Assembly: GCF_020379485.1 (NCBI RefSeq)
Contig: NW_026014861.1
Location: forward strand, 248,001 to 312,000
From: Brassica napus
Taxonomy: Eukaryota > Streptophyta > Magnoliopsida > Brassicales > Brassicaceae
DNA length: 64,000 nt
Direction: 5' to 3'
Shown here: positions 1-10,204 of the stretch, in pieces
Position numbering within the stretch: the stretch's first letter is position 1
Layout of the letters: each line of letters begins with the position of its first letter
Made by a program: the position numbers and the translations under genes
The notes under the pieces: model-generated
Told to the model about the DNA's origin: nothing
The model's input: only the letters and a program-made list of their open reading frames with translations
Databases searched by the model: none

Positions 1-1558
1 ATTGCTGATGTATTCACCTCCATTATCTGATCTCAGTACCTTCACAGTAGCATTGTATTGATTAGATACATATGCTTGGAAGTTCATAAATGCTTCTAGC
101 ACCCTATCTTTAGATGGAAGCAATGTAAGCCAAGTATACTTAGACTTCTCATCAATGAATGTCACAAAGTACTTCTGGCTATCTCTAGACAAACAAGGAG
201 CAGTCCACACATCTGAATGAACTAGATCAAAGCAATGCTCATAAGTAGTTTCTGATGTTGGAAAAACAGTCCTACAATGCTTTCCTAATATGCATGCTTC
301 ACACTCCAAGTGATTAAATGACATTAGGAATTATCAATTCAATAGCACGAGCATGAGGATGTCCCAATCTAGCATGCCAAGTACTACTATCAATCTTCTC
401 ATAAGTACTACTCAAACACATAGAATCAAAGGGTTTAGAGATCTTAGCCAATTGGAGCTGGTATAGATTATTCTTGCTGTCTCCTCTCCCAATGACCCTT
501 CCAGTCTTCAAATCTTGGAACTCAACATCATCTGGCCTGAAGACTACCTGACAGCCAAGATCAATCGTGGCTTTCCTCACAGATAGTAGATTTGAAGCAA
601 ATTGTGGCATGTAGAAGGCATCTGAGTCTTTATCAAATAGCTTGAGCTTTCCAACTCCTTCTATTGGAATCCTATCACCATTTGCTATCATCACACCCCC
701 AGTAGCTTTCTTTACATCACTCATTAAGCTTCTGTCACTAATCATGTGATGACTTGCTCCAGAATCAATAATGATGGGTTTGTTGGATGTGGATGCTTTG
801 GCAGGAGCACCTTGTCTCCGGGTCGTAGCCAAAGCATACACATACTTGACAAACTCATCCCATTCATCCTTTGTGACAGGTTCATCCGCTCCTTTTCACT
901 CTAGCTTCCTCATAACCCCACTGCTCTCTTCAGATTCTCCCATGTAAGCTGAGTAGAAACACTCTCCTACTTGCATACTCTCCTTGATATCCTTCCTCCA
1001 TAATCTGCTCATCATAACCCACATCTTAGAAAGCTTTCTCAACTTTCCCTTCTTGCAGCTTGTACCTCTCTTCCATCTACCTGGCTTCTTGTTTATCTCC
1101 CACACATCACAAATGTGTTCAACCAGCTCACATATCTCTCCCATAAGAAAGCTAAAGATCACATCTTGCTTCCTCCTTCCTGTATGAGTTTTCACCATAC
1201 CCAACTCTGATTCTACTTCTCTCAGCCTCCCCACAAGCTGATACAACTCGTCCTTCCCTTGTCCTAGACTATAGATCACGCCCTTGGCTTCATGAACCTC
1301 CAACCTTGCTGGCTGACCTTCTTCAGCAGCTACCTCCTTTAAAGGTTCTACCTTTACTTGAATCTCCTTCAAACTTGCTGTCTGATCTTTCTCAGCAGCT
1401 CTCACCTTTAAAGGCTCTTCCTTTACATGATTACTCCAAATCCCACAGCTTTCCAAAGCTGTCTCTACCCAACCTGACCAGATCCACTCATTTTCTCTCC
1501 CTTTCTTCACTTGATAACTTGATCTTGTCTTCATCTCTCTGCTCACGTTTGACTCCAT
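1..1558 (-). pseudogene. C-prime gag-pol, frameshifted and nonsense-mutated
   Basis: The start codon is at 1558 (MESNV start, as in the intact relative at 10057). The gag-like part runs 1558-896 and ends at an in-frame TGA where the intact copy continues. Protease with the DSGASHH catalytic motif and the pre-integrase region follow at 841-330. A two-base deletion near 325 shifts the frame just before the Cys residues of the integrase zinc finger. Positions 1-320 still encode integrase core in another frame, ending at the DNGGEY aspartate region. With two lesions and no C-terminal half visible, this copy cannot make a full polyprotein. Like its relative it has no CCHC zinc knuckle. Confidence 0.85.
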
Positions 1559-1687
1559 CAGATGTCCTCAATAAAACCCAGCAAATGAAGAACAGAGCTC
1601 AAAACCACCAAGAACACTCAAGAACAGCTCAAGAACACAAAACCAGATTTTTAAGAACATGAATAACACACTTCCACCCTTTTAGTA

Positions 1688-1704
1688 ACCTGGCTCTGAT
1701 ACCA
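1688..1704 (-). other. Primer-binding site (initiator tRNA-Met), C-prime
   Basis: On the minus strand this reads TGGTATCAGAGCCAGGT, the standard plant sequence complementary to the 3' end of initiator tRNA-Met. It directly abuts the LTR that begins at 1705. Confidence 0.9.
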
Positions 1705-2233
1705 TAAACATTTTTGTGTTTTAGAGTGTGTTTAAGAACAATCAGATTGTTTTGTGTAAGATTAAAGAGATTAAGAGAATAAGTAGAGAGAGAATAGAGA
1801 GAATACTCAAAACTCCATTAATTATTAACGATGAGGTTTACAACATATTTATATGAGTGAGACAATCCATTTTCGAAATGTATCTGATAGGGTAGAGATT
1901 CAGAGCATGTGTAGTCAAAGAGAGCTATCCAAAAGCAGCCAATGGGAGTCTTCACATGCTTGATCCCTTTGGCATCTTTTACTAGATGCTGTCTACTTTA
2001 CAGCCTGTCTCCAGCCTCTCTAGCTGTGAGGAAACCTTATCCAGACTGCCCCTTCCTTATCCAGAAGCTCCTTGGTCGTGGCTAACTCTCCAAGGTGAAG
2101 CAAGGTAAGTTTCCAAGCTTTTACTTAGTTACCACAGTAAAACAAAGTTACTGTGGTAAAACTCCAAAGTTACTGTATGTCTCAATCCTCTTTCTCTATC
2201 AATGTATTCACTCTTTATTACCTCATCTCAACA
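1705..2233 (-). repeat. C-prime 5' LTR
   Basis: 529-bp LTR bounded by the primer-binding site at 1704 and by foreign (element E) sequence at 2234. On the minus strand it begins TGTTGAG and ends in TTTA, the TG...TA type of end seen in the intact relative. It shares blocks with the LTR of element C (for example the ends around 1730-1800 and 2100-2170) but carries extra sequence. No GTACGG cluster is visible. Confidence 0.85.
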
Positions 2234-4162
2234 CATGGGGGGGGGGGAGAATCTGAGACAAATGCACAAGAAGAAGAAGTTTCCGGAACTCATGATCAGG
2301 GTCAAGAAGAAGAGATACATGTACCTGAAGAAGAGGTATGTGTACCTGAGAGTGAAGGACAAGAGAAGTCTCAAAGAGAGGAACAAGAAGTACTAGAAGA
2401 GGAGAGAGTTGAGGCTTCAGAACCAGTACAAGTTCAGGAAGAGGTTACATTGAGGAGAAGCTCAAGAGTGAAGAAACCTCCATCAAATTGGACCAATACA
2501 AGAGTGTACTACAATGCACATGCTGTTGCTCATCCATCACAAGCAGTGTGCTCATTTGCCCAGTTCCCTAATGAGCATTGCACGTTCATGGTAAGCCTTG
2601 ATAAGAGTCAAGTGCCGAGGTCATATGAAGAGGCAATGCAGGATGATCTATGGAGGGAATCAGTTGGAGATGAGGCTGGAGCTATGATTAAAAATGATAC
2701 ATGGTATGAGAGTGAACTACCTAAAGGGAAGAAGGCTGTGTCTAGTAGGTGGATCTTCACAATCAAATACAAGGCTGATGGAACCATTGATAGGCGCAAA
2801 ACAAGATTGCTGGCAAGAGGGTTCACTCAGACCTATGGGGAGGACTACATTGATACATTTGCTCCTGTTGCTAAGCTACACACCATCAGAATAGTATTGT
2901 CATTGGCAGTGAACTTGGAGTGGGATCTTTGGCAAATGGATGTGAAAAATGCCTTCTTGCAAGGAGAACTTGAAGATGAAGTATATATGTATCCTCCTCC
3001 GGGTCTTGAACATCTAGTGAAGCCAGGGAATGTCTTGAGACTAAAGAAGGCTATTTATGGCTTGAAACAGTCACCAAGAGCTTGGTACAACAAGTTGAGT
3101 ACTACGCTGAATGGGCGTGGGTTCATCAAATCTGAGCTTGATCACACCTTGTTTACTCTCACAACGCCATCAGGTATCATAGCTCTCCTCGTGTATGTTG
3201 ATGACATAATCATAACAGGTAGTGATAAGGTTGGGATACAAGAGACTAAAGAGTTTCTGAAATCTGTTTTTGAAATCAAAGACTTGGGAGAAATGAAATA
3301 CTTCCTTGGTATTGAGATTTGTAGATCCAAGGAAGGTTTGTTCATGTCTCAAAGGAAATATACACTTGATCTTTTAAAGGATGCAGGTGCTCTTGGAGGA
3401 AAGACAGCCAAGATGCCAATGGAGGATGGATATAAAGTCCCACGCAAGGGGGAGCTTGAAGACAGCAAGCCACTTCAGGATCCTAAGCTTTATAGGAAGC
3501 TAGTGGGTAAGCTAATCTACCTAACAATCACAAGACCTGATATATGTTTTGCTGTAAACCAGGTTAGCCAACACATGCAAACACCAAAGGAACATCATTG
3601 GGGCATGGTAGAGAGAATCTTGATGTACCTAAATGGAGCTTCAGGCCAAGGTGTGTGGCTAGGCTGTAACAAGAGTACTGAAGTGGTGGGCTACTGTGAT
3701 GCTGATTGGGCTGGAGATAGAGAGGACAGAAGATCAACCACCGGCTACTGCACCTTCATTGGAGGCAACATTGTCACTTGGAAAAGCAAGAAGCAAAAGG
3801 TGGTGTCGTGTTCAAGTGCGGAAGCTGAATATAGAGCTATGCTGAAGCTTACAAATGAGTTGGTGTGGATCAAGGGGATATTAAAACATCTAGGCGTGGA
3901 GCAGTCTACACCAATGACTATGCATTGTGACAATCAAGCAGCAATTCACATTGCCTCCAACTCTGTGTTTCATGAGAGAACCAAGCACATAGAAGTTGAT
4001 TGTCACAAAGTGAGGCAGATGATGGTTCTTGGAGTGATCTTGCCTTGTTATACCAGAAGCGAAGATCAGTTAGCTGACATCTTTACCAAGGCTGCGAGAC
4101 ACAAGACAATGGAGTCCATACATATCAGGTTGGGGCTCATTGATCTAACACCAAGGAGCTAG
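2234..4162 (+). pseudogene. Element E pol, C-terminal part (RT and RNase H)
   Basis: An open frame of about 640 codons from the C-prime insertion point to TAG at 4160-4162. The frame runs on upstream into the C-prime LTR (an ATG at 2153), but that N-terminal stretch is LTR sequence, not element protein. In order: a Glu-rich linker (about 2240-2450), the LRRSSRVKKP motif, reverse transcriptase with ARGFTQTYGEDY, QMDVKNAFLQGEL and the YVDD active site (about 3190-3205), then RNase H with YCDADWAGD, the AEAEY glutamate and HCDNQAAIH. All these catalytic motifs look intact. It is called a pseudogene because insertion separates it from Gag, protease and integrase. Confidence 0.85.
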
Positions 4163-4194
4163 TTCCCTTAGTCATGAGATCTTTACTCTTTTTC

Positions 4195-4303
4195 CCTCAT
4201 CAAGGTTTTGTCCCAATGGGTTTTCCTTGGTGAGGTTTTTAATGAGGAAGATCTCATGGCTGTCCAAGCTTAACTAAGGCACTAAGTTAAGCTTGAGGGG
4301 GAG
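4195..4303 (+). other. Element E 3' hairpins and polypurine tract
   Basis: Just past the pol stop, CCTCATCAAGG (4195-4205) can pair with CCTTGGTGAGG (4225-4235), with one G-U pair. A second stem, AAGCTTAACT with AGTTAAGCTT (about 4267-4296), lies against the polypurine tract TTGAGGGGGAG ending at 4303, where the LTR starts. The tract primes plus-strand DNA synthesis in LTR elements. The same two stems recur in A, B, C and F. Confidence 0.75.
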
Positions 4304-4852
4304 TGTTGAACAGAGTAAACAATTGAAGAGGAAGACTTGATGATAGGCTGAAGGTTTAGAGAAGTATGGAGTAATGGAGAGGAGTTGAGGTTAGGTCATC
4401 CGTACAAGTAAGGCCGTACCAGGCCGTACCATTTAGGATGATGAAAGGAGTTGAGTCGACCACAAGTTACCCCGGTGAAGTTAACTTAGAGTTTCACACA
4501 TCTTACTCCTGTTCCTGCATCAGACCGTTGAAGGGATAAGGCAGGCACATCCAGGCTGTCACTAGCTGTAAAGTAAAAGCTACTTTAGCCAAAGACCAAA
4601 GCGTGTGAAGATCCTTAGCCGCTCAATTCAAACCGGACGCTCCTCACCTGTTGACTCCACATGCTTTTCATTTTAACCTAGCTAGCCCTTGTTATGTCTT
4701 AGCCTTCTATATATTGTAACCTTGTTCATTAATGAAAGACACACCGAGAGTCTCTCTTGATCATACTCTTACTTGTTCATCATGATTCTAGTCTAAATCA
4801 TTCTCAAATCCATTCATTCTCTTTATACTTTTCCCAATACTCAAATCTTATA
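4304..4852 (+). repeat. Element E 3' LTR
   Basis: Starts TGTTGAAC directly after the polypurine tract and ends near CTTATA at about 4852, where D sequence begins; the end is uncertain by a few bases because the 5' LTR is not in the window. It contains a TATATATT promoter-like box at 4708-4715 and three CCGTAC hexamers at 4400-4429. Confidence 0.8.
4400..4429 (+). promoter_or_regulatory. CCGTAC cluster in E U3
   Basis: Three CCGTAC hexamers at 4400, 4414 and 4424, about 97-125 bp from the LTR start. GTAC is the core recognised by plant SBP/SPL transcription factors and copper-response factors; assigning such a factor here is inference. Confidence 0.5.
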
Positions 4853-5288
4853 AATCTAGCATGCCATAATGCATCATTATTGATACTTGAACTAGAACTA
4901 AACGAGCAAATTGAACTGGAAATAGGAGCTAAGTCTTCTAGCATATAGAGTTCTCCCTTTGTCACTCCTTTGCCAATCATCTTACTTGTCTCAATATCCT
5001 GAAACTTCACATCATTACGACTGAATATAACATTACAATGTAAATCAGTAGTGCATTTCTTAACAGATAACAAGTTTGATGTGAATTCAGGCATATAAAG
5101 AGCTTTAGACTCTTTATTAAACAGTTTTAGATTTCCTATTCCTGTTATTGCAATCCTATCACCATTAGCAATCATTACATGACCCTGAGCAGGTTCTATG
5201 TCTTTAATCAAGCTATTATCACTAATCATGTGATGGGAAGCACCTGAATCTACAATCAGTGGTTTTATTACATTATGCGCAGCAAAGG
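4853..5288 (-). pseudogene. Element D protease and pre-integrase fragment
   Basis: A minus-strand remnant encoding the DSGASHHMIS protease motif (about 5255-5226) and the following pre-integrase region up to DALWHAR, where it is cut by element E at about 4853. It is close to family A in this part. At its upstream side it is cut by element C at 5289; the coding frame resumes on the other side of C at 10674. It is the middle of one D element split by two later insertions. Confidence 0.85.
5284..5288. repeat. Target-site duplication of element C, left copy
   Basis: AAAGG here is repeated at 10674-10678. The five-base length is typical of copia integrase. The D reading frame crosses the insertion point if one copy is removed, which confirms D as the target. 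Confidence 0.9.
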
Positions 5289-5757
5289 TATACACTTTTG
5301 TGTATTAGAGTGTGTTTAAGAACAATCAGATTGTTTTGTGTAAGATTAAAGAGATTAAGAGAATAAGTAGAGAGAGAATAGAGAGAATACTCAAAACTCC
5401 ATTAATTAATTTAATGTCTCAGATACAAGTTATATATGAAGAGATAAGGATAATACAAAGAGGATTTCGAAATCATAAGCATGTGAAGTCAAGGGATAGG
5501 CTGTAAAGATGCTTCACATGCTTGGACAGGCTGTAAAGGTGCTTTACCTTTCCAGCTATGACCAGACCTTATCCAAACTACTCCTTCCTTATCCAGACTT
5601 CCTCTTGGGCGTGATCCACTCTCCAAAGGGATGCAAAGTAACTTCCTAAGCTTTTAACTTAGTTACCACAGTCAAACCGAAGTTACTGTGGTAAAACTCC
5701 AAAGTTACTATCTGCCCCAATACTCTTCCTCTATCAATGTATCACCTCTTCTCAACA
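5289..5757 (-). repeat. Element C 3' LTR
   Basis: Boundaries come from the match to the 5' LTR and from the target duplication. On the minus strand it runs from TGTTGAG to GTGTATA, a TG...TA type of end rather than the usual TG...CA. A TATATAA box is at 5430-5436 (minus). The GTACGG cluster seen in other families is absent. Confidence 0.95.
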
Positions 5758-5867
5758 CTCCCCCTCAAGCTTGACCATGTAGAACAAGTCAAGCTTGGAA
5801 ACCATGAAGACCTCCCTCATTAAAAACCTCACCAAGGAAAACCCATTGGGATAAAACCTTGATGAGG
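5758..5867 (-). other. Element C polypurine tract and 3' hairpins
   Basis: The minus-strand tract GAGGGGGAG (5758-5766) abuts the 3' LTR. Next to it lies a 10-bp perfect inverted repeat, CAAGCTTGAC/GTCAAGCTTG (about 5766-5799). A second stem pairs 5827-5837 with 5857-5867. Plus-strand primer region; the conserved stems suggest an RNA role that is not established. Confidence 0.75.
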
Positions 5868-5899
5868 GAAAAAGAGTGGAGACTCCATGGTTAAGGGGC

Positions 5900-8800
5900 T
5901 CAGCTCCTTGGAGTAAGATCAATGAGTCCAAGCCTTGATAGTATGGACTCCATTGTCTTTAATCTCGCTGCCTTAGTAAACACATCTGCAAGCTGGTCTT
6001 CACTTCTTGTATAACATGGCAGTATCACTCCTAAGATAATCATCTGCCTCACCTTATGACAATCCACCTCTATGTGCTTTGTTCTCTCATGAAACACTGA
6101 GTTGGAGGCAATGTGGATAGCTGCTTGATTGTCACAATGCATAGTCATAGGAGTAGTCTGCTCAATCTCTAGATGCTTCAAGATCCCCTTGATCCACACC
6201 AACTCGTTTGTCAGCTTCAACATGGCTCTATACTCAGCTTCAGCACTTGAACAGGAGATAACCTTCTGCTTCTTACTCTTCCAAGTTACCAAGTTCCCTC
6301 CAATGAATGTACAATACCCAGTAGTTGATCTCCTGTCCACTCTATCTCCTGTCCAATCAGCATCACAATAACCAACCACTTCTGTACTGCCATTGCAGCC
6401 CATCCAAACTCCTTGTCCAGCCGTCCCACTTAAATACCTCAGTATCCTATCAACCATCTTCCAATGATGGACCTTTGGCGCCTGCATATGTTGACTCACT
6501 TGATTCACAGCGAAGCATATATCTGGCCTAGTAATTGTCAAGTAGATCAGCTTGCCAACCATCTTCCTGTATAGCTTAGGATCCTCAAACAGCTGCTTCT
6601 CTTCAACCTCCCCCTCACGCAGAACCTTATATCCCTCCTCGAGGGGTGTCTTAGCTATCTTTCCTCCAAGCACATCAGTCTCCTTCAACATATCCATAGT
6701 ATACTTCCTTTGAGACATAAACAAACCCTCCTTTGATCTGCATATCTCAATGCCCAGAAAATACTTCATCTCTCCCAAATTCTTGATGTCAAACACAGAT
6801 TTGAGAAACTCCTTAGTAGCTTGAATCCCTGCCTTATCACTCCCTGTGATAATCAAATCATCCACATACACTAGAATCACAATGATCCCTGAAGGTCCTG
6901 TCAAGGTGAAGAGAGTGTGATCTAATTCAGACTTCCTAAAGCCTCTCCCATTGAGTGTTGTACTCAGCTTCCTGTACCAAGCTCTAGGTGATTGTTTCAG
7001 CCCATATATTGCCTTCTTCAATCTCAAAACATTCCCTGGCTTTACTAGATGCTCAAGACCAGGAGGAGGAAGCATGTATACCTCATCTTCTAGCTCACCT
7101 TGTAAGAAAGCATTCTTCACATCCATCTGCCACAAATCCCACTCCAAGTTTGTTGCAATGGACAACACAATCCGAACTGTATGTAGCTTAGCTACTGGTG
7201 CAAAGGTATCAATGTAATCCTCTCCATAGGTCTGTGTAAATCCTCTTGCAACCAATCTGGTCTTCTTCCTATCAATCTGTCCATTTGCTAGATACTTGAT
7301 TGTGAAGATCCATCTACTAGATACAGCCCTCTTTCCCTTAGGCAGCTCACTCTCATACCATGTATCATTTTTGATCATAGCACCTGCTTCAGCTCCCACT
7401 GATTCTTTCCATTCCTTGTCTAACATAGCTTCTTCATAAGTCCTTGGTACATAACTCTCATCCAGACTAATCATAAAGGCATAATGCTCCTCTGGAAACT
7501 CAGCAAAGGAACACACGGCTTGAGAAGGATGCTCCACAGCCTGGGCATTGTAGTACACTCTCGTGTTTACCCAGTTGGAAGGATCCCTCTTTATCCTTGT
7601 GCTCCTCCTCAAAGCTTGAACCTGATCTTCAGTTTGCACACTAGCCGGCTCCACTTGCTCTTCTTCTGAACTGGCCGGTCTGACTTGTTCTTCTACACTA
7701 GACTGAACCTCATCCACTTCTCCACTAGACTGAACCTCATCCACTTCTCCACTAGACTGAACCTCATTGTTCTCAACTTCTTGTGATGTATCTTGATCAT
7801 GAAGACCTGAATCCTCTTGGTATTGCTCTTGCTCACCAGATTCAGTTCCATTCCCCCTCTCATGATCAAGAGGAGTTGTTCTTCCAGCTCCACCACTCTG
7901 ATTGGAAGACTCTCTCCTTCCGGTTTCCTGATCCTGGGATAATCCTATCCCAAGCTTCTCTAACAACACTCTCAGTATTGTTGCCTTATCAGATGGAGCT
8001 TGAGACAAATCCTTCAGATTTTCCCACTCCTTTTCTTCATAATAACCTTTTGTTTCAACAAACTTCACTTCTCTAGATACCATCACTCTCCTTGCTTCAG
8101 GATCATAGCACTTGTACCCCTTCTGAGTGATAGAGTAACCAATGAACATAGCCTTAGTACTCTTTGCCTCCAGCTTGTTTCTCTGCTCTCCTGGAACCAT
8201 GACATAGCACACACACCCAAAGACACGTAGATGATCAATGACAGGTTTACTCTTGTTCAATACCTCAAATGGAGACAGATTCTTCAATATCTTGGTTGGA
8301 ACCCGGTTGATGAGATAGCAAGCAGTCTGCACAGCATCACTCCAAAAGCGTTTTGGGACATTTGCATGAAACATCATTGATCTAGCAACCTCCATCAAGT
8401 GCCTGTTCTTCCTCTCAGCTACCCCATTCTGCTGTGGTGTGTAAGGGCAGCTAGTCTGATGCACAATCCCATGCTTGGCTAGATGACTCTTGAAGGCATT
8501 GCTGATGTATTCACCTCCATTATCTGATCTCAGTACCTTCACAGTAGCATTGTATTGATTAGATACATATGCTTGGAAGTTCATAAATGCTTCTAGCACC
8601 CTATCTTTAGATGGAAGCAATGTAAGCCAAGTATACTTAGACTTCTCGTCAATGAATGTCACAAAGTACTTCTGGCTATCTCTAGACAAACAAGGAGCAG
8701 TCCACACATCTGAATGAACTAGATCAAAGCAATGCTCATAAGTAGTTTCTGATGTTGGAAAAACAGTCCTACAATGCTTCCCTAATATGCATGCTTCACA

Positions 8801-10057
8801 CTCCAAGTGACTAAATGACATATTAGGAATTATCAATTCAATAGCACGAGTATGAGGATGTCCCAATCTAGCATGCCAAGTAATACTATCAATCTTCTCA
8901 TAAGTACTACTCAAACACATAGAATCAAAGGGTTTAGAGATCTTAGCCAATTGGAGTTGATATAGATTATTCTTGCTGTCTCCTCTCCCAATGACCCTTC
9001 CAGTCTTCAAATCTTGGAACTCAACATCATCTGGCCTGAATACTACTTGACAGCCAAGATCAATTGTGGCTTTCCTCACAGATAGCAAATTTGAAGCAAA
9101 CTGTGGCATGTAGAAGGCATCTGAGTCTTTATCAAATAGCTTGAGCTTTCCAACTCCTTCTATTGGAATCCTATCACCATTAGCTATCATCACACCCCCA
9201 GTGGCTTTCTTTACATCACTCATTAAGCTTCTATCACTAATCATGTGATGACTTGCTCCAGAATCAACAATGATGGGTTTGTTGGATGTGGATGCTTTGG
9301 CAGGAGCACCTTGTCTCCGGGTCGTAGCCAAAGCATACACATACTTGACAAACTCATCCCATTCCTCCTTTGTGACTCGCTCATCTGCTCCTTTGGTCTC
9401 TAGCTTCCTCATAACCCCACTGCTCTCTACAGATTCTCCCATGTAAGCTGAGTAGAAACAGTCTCCTACTTGCATACTCTCCTTGATACCCTTCCTCCAT
9501 AATCTGCTCATCATGACCCACATCTTAGAAAGTTTTCTCAACTTTCCCTTCTTGCAGCTTGTACCTCTCTTCCATCTACCTGGCTTCTTGTTTATCTCCC
9601 ACACATCACAAATGTGTTCAACCAACTCACATATCTCTCCCATAAGAAAGCTAAAGATCACATCTTGCTTCCTCCTTCCTGTATGAGTTTTCACCATACC
9701 CAACTCTGATTCTACTTCTCTCAGCCTCCCCACAAGCTGATACAACTCGTCCTTCCTTTGTCTTAGACTATAGATCACGCCCTTGGCTTCATGACCCTCC
9801 AACCTTGCTGTCTGACCTTCTTCAGCAGCTACCTCCTTTAAAGGTTCTACCTTTACTTGAATCTCCTTCAAACTTGCTGTCTGATCTTTCTCAGCAGCTC
9901 TCACCTTTAAAGGCTCTTCCTTTACATGATTACTCCAAATCCCACAGCTTTCCAAAGCTGTCTCTACCCAATCTGACCAGATCCACTTGTTTTCTCTCCC
10001 TTTCTTCACTTGATAACTTGATCTTGTCTTCATCTCTCTGCTCACGTTTGACTCCAT
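5900..10057 (-). CDS. Element C Gag-Pol polyprotein with zinc-knuckle-less Gag
   Basis: 1385 aa, open throughout. Residues 1-260 replace a normal Gag. They keep weak Gag landmarks (WSDWVETALESCGIW about 28-41, GRLREVESELGM about 110-121, QDVIF about 131) but no CCHC knuckle; only CKKGK (168-172) remains where it should be. Protease DSGA is at 265-268. The integrase zinc finger starts at WHARLGHPH (about 394), followed by the core with HSDVW, DNGGEY and NGVAERKNRH. After an acidic linker with a three-fold repeat come RT (QMDVKNAFLQGEL, YVDD near 1060) and RNase H (YCDADWTGD, AEAEY, HCDNQAAIH). All Pol catalytic motifs are present. Typical family A Gag-Pol is about 110 aa longer, almost all of it in Gag. 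The start at 10057 is supported by the same MESNV start in C-prime. Mobilisation probably needs Gag from relatives; that is inference. Confidence 0.9.
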   Translation of the reverse strand: MESNVSREMKTRSSYQVKKGRENKWIWSDWVETALESCGIWSNHVKEEPLKVRAAEKDQTASLKEIQVKVEPLKEVAAEEGQTARLEGHEAKGVIYSLRQRKDELYQLVGRLREVESELGMVKTHTGRRKQDVIFSFLMGEICELVEHICDVWEINKKPGRWKRGTSCKKGKLRKLSKMWVMMSRLWRKGIKESMQVGDCFYSAYMGESVESSGVMRKLETKGADERVTKEEWDEFVKYVYALATTRRQGAPAKASTSNKPIIVDSGASHHMISDRSLMSDVKKATGGVMIANGDRIPIEGVGKLKLFDKDSDAFYMPQFASNLLSVRKATIDLGCQVVFRPDDVEFQDLKTGRVIGRGDSKNNLYQLQLAKISKPFDSMCLSSTYEKIDSITWHARLGHPHTRAIELIIPNMSFSHLECEACILGKHCRTVFPTSETTYEHCFDLVHSDVWTAPCLSRDSQKYFVTFIDEKSKYTWLTLLPSKDRVLEAFMNFQAYVSNQYNATVKVLRSDNGGEYISNAFKSHLAKHGIVHQTSCPYTPQQNGVAERKNRHLMEVARSMMFHANVPKRFWSDAVQTACYLINRVPTKILKNLSPFEVLNKSKPVIDHLRVFGCVCYVMVPGEQRNKLEAKSTKAMFIGYSITQKGYKCYDPEARRVMVSREVKFVETKGYYEEKEWENLKDLSQAPSDKATILRVLLEKLGIGLSQDQETGRRESSNQSGGAGRTTPLDHERGNGTESGEQEQYQEDSGLHDQDTSQEVENNEVQSSGEVDEVQSSGEVDEVQSSVEEQVRPASSEEEQVEPASVQTEDQVQALRRSTRIKRDPSNWVNTRVYYNAQAVEHPSQAVCSFAEFPEEHYAFMISLDESYVPRTYEEAMLDKEWKESVGAEAGAMIKNDTWYESELPKGKRAVSSRWIFTIKYLANGQIDRKKTRLVARGFTQTYGEDYIDTFAPVAKLHTVRIVLSIATNLEWDLWQMDVKNAFLQGELEDEVYMLPPPGLEHLVKPGNVLRLKKAIYGLKQSPRAWYRKLSTTLNGRGFRKSELDHTLFTLTGPSGIIVILVYVDDLIITGSDKAGIQATKEFLKSVFDIKNLGEMKYFLGIEICRSKEGLFMSQRKYTMDMLKETDVLGGKIAKTPLEEGYKVLREGEVEEKQLFEDPKLYRKMVGKLIYLTITRPDICFAVNQVSQHMQAPKVHHWKMVDRILRYLSGTAGQGVWMGCNGSTEVVGYCDADWTGDRVDRRSTTGYCTFIGGNLVTWKSKKQKVISCSSAEAEYRAMLKLTNELVWIKGILKHLEIEQTTPMTMHCDNQAAIHIASNSVFHERTKHIEVDCHKVRQMIILGVILPCYTRSEDQLADVFTKAARLKTMESILSRLGLIDLTPRS
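6608..6616 (-). other. Internal GAGGGGGAG tract in C pol
   Basis: The minus strand reads GAGGGGGAG, identical to the polypurine tract core at the 3' LTR. It lies in the coding region between RT and RNase H and encodes part of REGEVEE. Candidate central polypurine tract, or just codon usage. Confidence 0.3.
7697..7767 (-). repeat. 27-bp in-frame minisatellite in C linker
   Basis: Copies of a 27-bp unit start at 7697, 7724 and 7751, the last one partial. They encode EVQSSGEVD repeats in the acidic linker between integrase and RT. The period is a multiple of three, so copy-number change would not break the frame. Confidence 0.85.
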
Positions 10058-10187
10058 CAGATGTCCTCAATAAAACCCAGCAAATGAAGAACAGAGCTCA
10101 AAACCACCAAGAACACTCAAGAACAGCTCAAGAACACAAAACCAGATTTTTTAAGAACATGAATAACACACTTCCACCCTTTTAGTA

Positions 10188-10204
10188 ACCTGGCTCTGAT
10201 ACCA
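10188..10204 (-). other. Primer-binding site, element C
   Basis: Minus-strand TGGTATCAGAGCCAGGT, for initiator tRNA-Met, directly abutting the 5' LTR. The 130 bp between it and the start codon at 10057 is leader without other features I can name. Confidence 0.95.

Larger units (their letters stand above)
1..2233 (-). mobile_element. C-prime: partial Ty1/copia element, 5' half
   Basis: A minus-strand copia element cut by the window edge. Read from the high end it has a 5' LTR, a primer-binding site, a gag-like region, protease and the first part of integrase; the rest lies left of position 1. It is a diverged relative of the complete element at 5289-10673: the coding part aligns closely, but its LTR is about 60 bp longer. 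It interrupts element E, whose reading frame begins immediately at 2234. The 5 bases CATGG at 2234-2238 would be its target duplication; the partner copy is outside the window. Confidence 0.85.
2234..4852 (+). mobile_element. Element E: 3' half of a plus-strand Ty1/copia element
   Basis: Contains the integrase-RT linker, RT, RNase H, a polypurine tract and the 3' LTR. The 5' half should continue beyond the left edge, because C-prime is inserted here. At its 3' end E abuts a fragment of element D, so E itself is inserted into D. Orientation is opposite to all neighbouring copia copies. Confidence 0.85.

Noticed and set aside
984..1187. Plus-strand open stretches opposite the element genes (984-1187, 9483-9686, 14298-14528 and repeats)
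   Set aside because: They are antisense shadows of gag-pol or 3' UTR and repeat with each element copy; no independent protein motif.
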